From JANQLU01 sp964434955 (GTDB lineage: Bacteria; Planctomycetota; Planctomycetia; Pirellulales; Pirellulaceae), in assembly GCA_964434955.1 (NCBI GenBank), contig CAYSXI010000014.1, positions 1-48,526 of the forward strand: a stretch of 48,526 nt of DNA, given 5' to 3'. Each line of letters opens with the position of its first letter. The stretch's first letter is position 1. The translations under genes were made by a program, and so were the position numbers. A model generated the notes under the pieces. It was not told the origin of the DNA. It was given only the letters and a program-made list of their open reading frames with translations, and made no database searches. This document shows positions 8,260-15,509 of this stretch, in pieces.

Positions 8260-10614
8260 CTAGAAGTCGCTTCCGCCGCCACCGCGTCGACCGCGACGAC
8301 CACCTTCCTCTTCTTCGTCATCTTTCGGTTCAATTTCTCTCGGCTTGCCGTCGAGTTCCTCAGAACGTGAGTATTTGCCCATGCGGAAAGCCGTTCGATC
8401 GTCCAATTCATTTCGAACCTGGAAGTTCCCACTCTCATCCATGATGAGAACGTCAGCCGGAACCGCAAAATTGGTCTTCTGCTTCAGATAAACCGGTCGC
8501 GTCCGTTTGTTGACTTTCTCAATTCGGGCGACCGTGAAATTCAGTCGCTCGCCTCCAGCGATACCAACCACCACGGCATTGCTTTCAACCGTCAAGTTAT
8601 TCCGCTGGTGAATCGTCCAATCGAGAGGATGAACAAAACGAGTGTTGGTGCGATAATTCAACAAGTCGCCAGCCCAAACACGTCGTTCGGTTGGGATTTC
8701 GACGCCCAAATCGCGATCCATGTTTTTGATTAACATCGAAACAAATGGATCTGACTTGTAGAAGCCAATCCCGCGAACTTCTTCATAGTCTCGACGACTC
8801 GCGCCACCGGCAACGAAGCTGGTATCGGATTTTTTGACCGTAACAGGTGCTGTCGGTTCGCTCCAAGGCGTCGGCCGAGCATTGCGCAATTCCGGGCGAG
8901 GAACCAGTTTTGGATTGCTGTTCACCTTGTCTTCCCAGTCCTTGATTCGATCACGAACCCGGGGATCAAGATCCGAAGATTTCAACGGTCGGAATTGAAT
9001 GTCTGCCAGTCCAGGAGCACTGCTCTTGCCGTCAGCATTCATGCTTCCCGTGTCACGGCTGCCACCGGTGAAATCACCACCGATACCGGCACCCGCACCA
9101 CTTCCGCCACCACCGGCCGAAGGAGCTGCCATTCCGCCTCCAGCTGAAGGAGCAGACATTCCATCACCACTGGTTCCACCCTTCTTGCTGTAGACAGAGT
9201 TGTCTGGATTATTGGGATCGACTAGCCAAACTCGCACCCGGTATTGATACGTTTTGCCAACTTCGACAGTCGGATCAAAGAAACGGACCAACTTGTACTC
9301 CGAGCTGGGCAATTCCTGAAGAAACTCACTTTGAATCTCGTCCATCGAAGCCATCGTGCTTTGCCCCATTCCTGGGAGCGCCTGAGCCCCACCCGAACCA
9401 CCTTGAATGGTTGGATCCTCGTCTCGCATACCTTTTTTGGCTGTCGATTTCTTGCCGATGCCTTTTTTGCCATCGCCCTTCTTCGAAAATGGGCTCGACT
9501 TATCCGACTTCTTCACATCGAAGGCGTCTTTGGCGTCGGTTTTCTCTTTGGTTTCGACTTTCTTCTTTTTCTCGTCTTTGAAGAATTCGCGAGTCGTCAC
9601 TCCTGGGTGCATTGCGACATCCCGGTAGTTCGTATTGAGCAGTGGTGGAATCAGCTGACTCAACACAGGGTGCAAAAACTTCTTGTCGACGAATTCAGGA
9701 ACGAGCCCCGATTTGTATTTCGCGTAACGATTATCTCGAACGAACTTCAAGTCTTCCGTAATGTCGACCCATTCGCCATCCGCTTCTTTTCGCTGAATTT
9801 CGAGGTGCTCGTAACTCGGACGGTCGCGAAGCGGGTACCAGCCCTTGGCATCACGCAGTTTTGCGTCAAATTCTTTCCACTGAGACTCGTAAGGCACCAA
9901 ACCGGTAACACATACAAATTCACGAATCACCGGCGTTTTACCCGAACTCGAACCACGGCTTTTCCAAAATTGCTCGACGGGGTTCAAAGGCATTTCGACC
10001 TGCATCGAAGCCGGAAGGCTTTTGGGACCTGTTTCTTCGTCGTCCTTCTTACGATTGCCAGTCTCATAGTCGCCACCGGTACCGCCAGCACCGAGACCGC
10101 TACCATCGAGACCGCCGCCGTCTCCACTGTCCTCTTCGTCTTCGTCCTTTGGCTTATAGCCCGAATCGACGGACGTCAAAAATGTCTTGAAAGCTTCGTG
10201 TTCGCCATTAATAACGATGGGAGCCGTCATTACCTGGGCCATCATATCCTGAACCGGTTTCAATTCCGGATCCATACGAAGACCGAGGGTCTTCAGTCTT
10301 GTGCTCAAGATATAGCCGTACTGGTATTTGGAGTGATCCAACGCGTTGGATTCCGAATTCTGAATATCTTCCAGCGTTCCGGTCCGGGCGAGTCGCAGGT
10401 TTTGGATCTTGTCCCAACTATCATTCTGAGCGATGTAGTTGTCGGCGACCTGTTGGTTCTTGGAAAGCTCGGAAGGCTTCTTGTTGTAGGATTTCGTATT
10501 CATGCCGAAGTAAAGCATGATAAAAATCGCGACAACGCCGACGCCAAGTATGACCTTTTCCACATGGTGGATGATCAGCCGTCCAATTGGGTTTCTGCTA
10601 AATCCGCTAGCCAC
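8260..10614 (-). CDS. single-span membrane protein with Gly-rich module, PilP-position component of secretin locus
   Basis: The 784-residue product has a short basic start, then one transmembrane segment (VILGVGVVAIFIMLYFG, about residues 21-37), so most of it is predicted periplasmic. It contains a Gly/Asp-rich stretch near residue 165-185, a Lys-rich stretch (KKGDGKKGIGKKSTAKKG) and a beta-rich region (VEVGKTYQYRVRVWLVDPNN). A Gly-rich module at about residues 486-525 has two MxAPxAGGG copies. A folded-looking C-terminal region follows (VWAGDLLNYRTNTRFVHPLD), ending in an acidic then Arg/Gly-rich tail. The start is GTG with GGAGAG six bases upstream. The order PilM/N, this gene's upstream neighbour, this gene, then secretin matches pilMNOPQ, which puts it in the PilP slot. 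I see no PilP sequence signature, so the assignment is by position only. Confidence 0.7.
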   Translation of the reverse strand: MASGFSRNPIGRLIIHHVEKVILGVGVVAIFIMLYFGMNTKSYNKKPSELSKNQQVADNYIAQNDSWDKIQNLRLARTGTLEDIQNSESNALDHSKYQYGYILSTRLKTLGLRMDPELKPVQDMMAQVMTAPIVINGEHEAFKTFLTSVDSGYKPKDEDEEDSGDGGGLDGSGLGAGGTGGDYETGNRKKDDEETGPKSLPASMQVEMPLNPVEQFWKSRGSSSGKTPVIREFVCVTGLVPYESQWKEFDAKLRDAKGWYPLRDRPSYEHLEIQRKEADGEWVDITEDLKFVRDNRYAKYKSGLVPEFVDKKFLHPVLSQLIPPLLNTNYRDVAMHPGVTTREFFKDEKKKKVETKEKTDAKDAFDVKKSDKSSPFSKKGDGKKGIGKKSTAKKGMRDEDPTIQGGSGGAQALPGMGQSTMASMDEIQSEFLQELPSSEYKLVRFFDPTVEVGKTYQYRVRVWLVDPNNPDNSVYSKKGGTSGDGMSAPSAGGGMAAPSAGGGGSGAGAGIGGDFTGGSRDTGSMNADGKSSAPGLADIQFRPLKSSDLDPRVRDRIKDWEDKVNSNPKLVPRPELRNARPTPWSEPTAPVTVKKSDTSFVAGGASRRDYEEVRGIGFYKSDPFVSMLIKNMDRDLGVEIPTERRVWAGDLLNYRTNTRFVHPLDWTIHQRNNLTVESNAVVVGIAGGERLNFTVARIEKVNKRTRPVYLKQKTNFAVPADVLIMDESGNFQVRNELDDRTAFRMGKYSRSEELDGKPREIEPKDDEEEEGGRRGRRGGGGSDF

Positions 10615-10691
10615 TTTATTCTCTCCAATAATGCTTGCTCAATTTTCGAGCATCGGGTTTCTTGGATTGGAATCAAAAAACAAACGCATCC

Positions 10692-12434
10692 CTACGGTTT
10701 TGCCTTCGGAGCTTTATTTTCGACGGGAGCTTTCTTCTCGCCTTTCTTTCCATCTGCTTTTTTGGCGGCTGCATTTGGGTCACTTCCACCAAGCAAGTTG
10801 TATTTGACTGGATTGTAAATCTTGATGATGCCGTAGAATTCGACGCTGACATCATAGTTGGTTCGCGTATCCGCGGAGCCACTTGAACCACCGCCGCGTG
10901 AACCCATGTCACGTCCACCGCCGCCGGTACCGGAAAAGTCACCACCCACGGCAGCACCAGCACCACCACCCGCTTGCGGAGCGTTCATTCCGCCGCCGGC
11001 TTGTGGGGCACTCATGCCCTTTTTGCCTTTCTTACCGCGAGCACTACCACCTGCTCCGCCATTGGCGTTGCCCTTGATGTATTCGCCATCCCCCGGGGTG
11101 TGACGATTGATTCGCACCTGGCGAACCTCAAAAGGCAATTCTGCGTTGGCACAAGCTGCCAAAAATTCACCAATCTGCTTTTCATTCATCACCACGCCAA
11201 CGCGAACAGGAATCCGCTTGGCCACGGTCAACGAAGCGTAGTTGGTCAACTTGGTTGCAAGCACGCCTTTGACAACATCTTCCGCGATGATCGGATAGTA
11301 GTCATTGTCGACGTAGCGACCGTGGCTGGGATCTCGTGAGACTTTGAAGTCAAATTCGGCACCGCCTTTGGCTGCGCCATCACGGCCGGCTTTGCCCTTT
11401 CCTCGTTTTTTCGCTCCGCCGATCTTACCGAATCCCGAATCCTTCTTTTTCGTCGTCGATTTCGCAAGTTCGTCGGACAATTCGTTTTCACCGGGATCCA
11501 CATTGGGAAGCGCGATCTCTGTCTTGGATATATCCAGGTACGCTTCGCGACCAACCAGGATATGGTCAATTTCCTTGACATCCGCCAAGTCATTGGCATC
11601 GGCGCCTTTGTTCACACCGGCAATGATCTTCAAAACACTTTCGAAAACCCACAGGTCTTCCTGCAACAGCAGGATTTCATAGGTGGTCGGAACATTGTCA
11701 TTCTTGAGAGGGTCACCACGAAAGTCCGTGATCTTTTGCCGCCAAAGCTTCTGGTTCTTGTCATTCCACTTGACGATATCGGCATTCAAATCGAGCGAGC
11801 CGTCGTCGCCGCCATCCGGCACTGCGTCACCGCCGCCGCCTTCGGGGGTCGCCAAGCCACTGCCGTCGCCCTCGTCGTCTGATTTCTCTTCGGCCTTTTC
11901 TTCGAACATCCATGTCGTGCCAACGATCTTTGACAAGTTGGTCATTCGCAAGTTCAACATGTCCTTGTAAATTCCGCGAAGCTCACCATAGGTATCGATC
12001 GGGTAATTTTTACCCTTTTCCGCAGGTATGAAATCCTTGACCTTGGCCATGAAGTCGTCATTTTTGATTTCCGCTTCTGGGAAAATGAGCAAGCCTCGTT
12101 GGCGGTTGTACTGATGCACCCAAGCCTCAATCGCCGCCTTCTCAGCTTCCTTGATTCTTTCCTCCATCCCCTTTTGCGTGTACTGATTGGGGTGAGCTCG
12201 GACGACTTCGCCGCCTTCAGCGACATCTTCTTTGACGCCATCCGCGTTCGTTGCCTGAACATTCGCGACATCCTTGAACAGTCCGTTGTATTCGGACGCC
12301 CGCTGTTGCCGCACCTTGTTGGCACTATCAACCGCAAAGTAGTAGATGACGATCATCAACACGGAGGCAACAAAACAACCAATCCAAAAACGGTTTGTTT
12401 TGATCCAGTTGATGACAGGAGCAAGTTGTTCCAC
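10692..12434 (-). CDS. single-span membrane protein with Gly-rich module, PilO-position component of secretin locus
   Basis: This 580-residue protein has a short cytosolic start and one transmembrane segment (FWIGCFVASVLMIVIYYFAV, about residues 16-35). A helical membrane-proximal region rich in A/K/E/Q follows, which fits the bitopic architecture of PilO. It then has an acidic Gly-rich linker, a KKRGKGKAGRD basic stretch, a region with an alpha/beta pattern (RIPVRVGVVMNEKQIGEFLA) and a Gly-rich module at about residues 474-512. After that it ends in a strand-rich segment (NYDVSVEFYGIIKIYNP) and a Lys/Ala/Pro tail. The start is GTG with GGAG about eight bases upstream. It is 49 bases after the PilM-like gene and 77 bases before the next gene, consistent with one operon. 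The PilO role rests on architecture and gene order. Confidence 0.7.
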   Translation of the reverse strand: MEQLAPVINWIKTNRFWIGCFVASVLMIVIYYFAVDSANKVRQQRASEYNGLFKDVANVQATNADGVKEDVAEGGEVVRAHPNQYTQKGMEERIKEAEKAAIEAWVHQYNRQRGLLIFPEAEIKNDDFMAKVKDFIPAEKGKNYPIDTYGELRGIYKDMLNLRMTNLSKIVGTTWMFEEKAEEKSDDEGDGSGLATPEGGGGDAVPDGGDDGSLDLNADIVKWNDKNQKLWRQKITDFRGDPLKNDNVPTTYEILLLQEDLWVFESVLKIIAGVNKGADANDLADVKEIDHILVGREAYLDISKTEIALPNVDPGENELSDELAKSTTKKKDSGFGKIGGAKKRGKGKAGRDGAAKGGAEFDFKVSRDPSHGRYVDNDYYPIIAEDVVKGVLATKLTNYASLTVAKRIPVRVGVVMNEKQIGEFLAACANAELPFEVRQVRINRHTPGDGEYIKGNANGGAGGSARGKKGKKGMSAPQAGGGMNAPQAGGGAGAAVGGDFSGTGGGGRDMGSRGGGSSGSADTRTNYDVSVEFYGIIKIYNPVKYNLLGGSDPNAAAKKADGKKGEKKAPVENKAPKAKP

Positions 12435-12483
12435 GGTATATCTCCAATCAAATTATTTGATTTGTTGGTTAAACTTCTAAGCC

Positions 12484-14955
12484 TTACTTGTTGACATCCT
12501 TTTTGTCGTCGGCTGCCTTTTTCTCGCCAGCCTTGTCGTCGACTTTCTTATCGTCGACTTTGTTGTCAGCCGCCTTTTTGTCAGCCGCCTTTTTTTCAGC
12601 AGCTTTCTTGTCGGCTGCTTTCTTGTCGGCTGCTTTCTTGTCGGCGTCGCCCGATTTCGAATCCGAAGAATTGGAGCCTGATTTCTTGCCACCATCCTTC
12701 AATCGAGTCGAGCGGGCTTTGAAGCGTTCGCTTGGCGAACGCGGCTTCCAGGCCATTTGAATGACAAAATCAAAGCGTTTGGCCTTGAGGACCTCGGTTT
12801 CCCGAACATTGGTCACTTTCTTGGAATCATCGTCTTCCTTGGAATCACCTTTATTGCCTTCCGCTGCCTTCTTGCTTTTGTCGGAAGTCTTTTCGTTGGC
12901 TTTGTCGATTCCCGATTTGTTAACCGTCTGCACATTGATTATGACGGGCTTCAATTCACGGTCATAGCTCACCAGTGTCGGGTAGTAGATTCCGATATCC
13001 GAAATCTTGTACTTACCACCACCAACTTCCTCGCTTTCCTCCCCGGGGAAATCAAATTCGTTTTCGACCATGTTCTTGAGGAAGGTCTTCATCACATACG
13101 CCAAGCCCCGCATGTAATCGTCACGAGCTTTGTCGCTGTTATGGAAATGGTGCCCACGAATTTCAATGATAAAGCCGGGGCCGGTGAGCGAATCTTTGGA
13201 ACGTTTCTTGGCTTTGTTCGCTGCGCCTGGCGCTTTTCCTTCAATCGCGGCCATCGAACGTTTCATGATGTCCTGGAAGCTGGCTTTCTTGACGCCGTCG
13301 TTTTCTGTCTTGGTCGTCTTGACAGCGTCCATCGCTGCCCGCTGAGTTTCCGGATCCATAAACTGTTTGTCATAGATCGGTTTTGCCCGCAGATACCAGT
13401 TGTAAACATCGGGAAGGTACTTGGTTTCCACATGGTCGATGAAGATCTCTTTGCGATCCTCAAATGGCACATCTCGTGGATCAACGGCATCCGTTTTGAT
13501 TCGCGGGTCGCGCGGCAGTGACTGGTAGATCACCGAGAACATTTCCATCCAGGAAAACTTGGAGTCCGCCGCACTGACCAGTTCATCGTTAATCGCGTTA
13601 ATCTGCTGCAACTTCTTGTTCAGCTTCTTGTCTTCGTCGACGAGCTGACTGCTTCGATTCTTGGTCCCGGTAACTTTGCTTTGAACCTGGCTCCAAGCAA
13701 CGTTGTTTTCCGCAAAGTCAGGATGGACCTTGTACCAGGCGGAACTGACAAAGAACCAAGCCAGCATGAAAGCCAGAGCAAGCGAACTGACCGCGGCCAG
13801 AATCCAGGGCTTTTTCGCCCGGATCATTCGCTCGGTTACAAATTCATTCGGCAGGAGGTTGGTATTCAAACGGGCTTTTCGCAAGCCTTGAATACAAAGC
13901 CCATAACTTGGCGTGAGCGAAAGAATGTTGTCTTCAAAGGAAGACTGATCGACCACACCCGATCCCTTCAAATTCTTAAAGGAACTGATTTTGACGATAT
14001 CAAGATCAAGCTGGCGATTCAGGAACTGACGCAAGCCCGGCAGTTTCGCGGCATTTCCAAACAATGCGATTCGGTCAATCTTTGCGTTCTTTTCCATGCT
14101 TTGGAAAAACGTCAACGATCGTTGAATTTCGGTCACCAAGTCATTGAAGACGGGTCGCATCGCCTGGAAAACCGTTTTCGGATCCTCAGCCTTGCGGGCG
14201 TTGCGCTTCAGCAATTCCGCTTTGGCATAGGTCAGTTTCAACTCACGCGCCAACTGCTTAGTAAAGTGATTACCGCCAATTGGAATATTCCGCAGCCAAA
14301 GCTTAACGCCATTGGTCACGATCAAGTCGGTGGTATCGGTACCAATTGAAAGAACGACAACCGATTCCGGCGGGTTATCGACATCGATATCCTCAGGCTC
14401 AGGAATGCCTTCCAGAATATCGTGGCAGACGACGTTGTAGCTGGCCAAGGGAGAAAGCTGGACCAGGTCAACTTCAATCTTTTGGTCGGTGAAAGGCTGT
14501 AGCGCTCGGTAAACGGCTTCCCGCTTCATCGCGAACAAACCGACTTCCGCATCCACCGTCACGTCATCGATGACCGTGCCGCCCAATCGTTGCCAGTCCC
14601 AAATCACGTCCTCGATCGGAAATGGGATCTGTTGCTTGACCTCGTATTTGACGATGTCAGGAAGCGTCTTGGCATCCACCGGGGGCGGCTTGAAGAATCG
14701 GGAAAGCCCCGCTTGGCCAGGAACCGACATGGCCACGTTGTCGCCGCGAACATCGTTGCGCGACAGGAACTGCTCGAGAGCTTCCTTGACCAACTCAACT
14801 TGTTCGTCCGTCGCCTGGCTCAGGATCTTGGGATACTCAATGTAGTCATATTTGTCTGCGACGATCGTCTCGCCGTCTTCGCCGATCGAACATCGCATCG
14901 CTTTCAGAGCGCACTGCCCAATGTCGATTCCCCAGACTGCTTTTGCGTTTGCCAT
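12484..14955 (-). CDS. pilM: PilM-PilN fusion protein (type IV pilus assembly ATPase-fold plus bitopic partner)
   Basis: The N-terminal half is an actin-fold PilM: VWGIDIGQCALKAMRC near residue 7 (phosphate-binding loop 1), VVLSIGTDTTDLIVTNG near residue 220 (loop 2) and IALFGNAAKLPGLRQFL near 310 (adenosine-binding region). After about residue 365 comes NLLPNEF, the typical start of PilN, then a transmembrane span (ILAAVSSLALAFMLAWFFV) and a long periplasmic region. In model type IV pili the cytosolic PilM binds the PilN N-terminus, so the fusion joins two known partners. The last 50 residues or so repeat KKAAD. The frame can start at TTG 14961, but ATG 14955 (MANAKAVWGIDIG) is preferred. 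No clear Shine-Dalgarno is visible. No pilus ATPase, PilC or prepilin peptidase is in the operon, so the machine is incomplete here. Confidence 0.85.
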   Translation of the reverse strand: MANAKAVWGIDIGQCALKAMRCSIGEDGETIVADKYDYIEYPKILSQATDEQVELVKEALEQFLSRNDVRGDNVAMSVPGQAGLSRFFKPPPVDAKTLPDIVKYEVKQQIPFPIEDVIWDWQRLGGTVIDDVTVDAEVGLFAMKREAVYRALQPFTDQKIEVDLVQLSPLASYNVVCHDILEGIPEPEDIDVDNPPESVVVLSIGTDTTDLIVTNGVKLWLRNIPIGGNHFTKQLARELKLTYAKAELLKRNARKAEDPKTVFQAMRPVFNDLVTEIQRSLTFFQSMEKNAKIDRIALFGNAAKLPGLRQFLNRQLDLDIVKISSFKNLKGSGVVDQSSFEDNILSLTPSYGLCIQGLRKARLNTNLLPNEFVTERMIRAKKPWILAAVSSLALAFMLAWFFVSSAWYKVHPDFAENNVAWSQVQSKVTGTKNRSSQLVDEDKKLNKKLQQINAINDELVSAADSKFSWMEMFSVIYQSLPRDPRIKTDAVDPRDVPFEDRKEIFIDHVETKYLPDVYNWYLRAKPIYDKQFMDPETQRAAMDAVKTTKTENDGVKKASFQDIMKRSMAAIEGKAPGAANKAKKRSKDSLTGPGFIIEIRGHHFHNSDKARDDYMRGLAYVMKTFLKNMVENEFDFPGEESEEVGGGKYKISDIGIYYPTLVSYDRELKPVIINVQTVNKSGIDKANEKTSDKSKKAAEGNKGDSKEDDDSKKVTNVRETEVLKAKRFDFVIQMAWKPRSPSERFKARSTRLKDGGKKSGSNSSDSKSGDADKKAADKKAADKKAAEKKAADKKAADNKVDDKKVDDKAGEKKAADDKKDVNK
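12492..12660 (-). repeat. 15-nt minisatellite encoding KKAAD repeats
   Basis: Tandem imperfect 15-base units encode DKKAADKKAADKKAAEKKAA and onward at the C-terminus of the PilM-PilN fusion. The repeat degenerates to KKVDD toward the stop. Such tracts are prone to copy-number change. Confidence 0.85.
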
Positions 14956-15509
14956 AACCAAGCCCGATTAGAGATGAATTTTTTTTGGATTGAATTAGGT
15001 TGGATGGAACCGGGAAGTGGTCGCCTTGGGATGAACCCGAGTCGGTTCAACCATTGTGCGGCGATTTTTTATCCAGGTCTGTTCCCCGCGTGGCGGATGA
15101 AAACTCACGCCCCCTCGACGTGATTTTTGTGTTTTCGGCCATCGCTTTGATGGAAGAGAATTCGTTCGCAGGAAGCGGTAACAAGATCAAAAGCGAATAT
15201 CTTTCTCTATCACTAATTTACTGACGAATTCCGACTAATGTCAACTTTTGGCGCAGGCCTTTCGTCGATAACCTGCGAGGAATCCAAAATAATTAATGCA
15301 ACCACTTTTCAGCGCAGGGAAATGCAACAGTCGCTCAAATTTGGCTAACGGTTGTGCCGATTTCGATTTGCGATTTTGTGACGCCCAATGGCTTTTTTTG
15401 ACTTGATTTCTACTCAGCTCCTTTTCACCCTCCCACGCAATCCTTATCGTGAATCCCTTAGATTTGGTTCGTTTTTGGGCCGAATCACGTTCCGAATTCA
15501 CCGGTTCCA
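14956..15509. other. 554-base divergent intergenic region
   Basis: This region separates the minus-strand PilM-type operon from the plus-strand GH38-like operon, so it should contain promoters for both. I see no convincing gene and no clear -35/-10 pair. A short A/T-rich tract at 14976-14990 lies just upstream of the pilM start. Confidence 0.5.

Noticed and set aside
9244..10818. 524-residue plus-strand open frame
   Set aside because: It is antisense to the 784-residue operon gene, which has a GTG start with Shine-Dalgarno, a transmembrane segment and a terminator. The plus frame has no domain or start signal.
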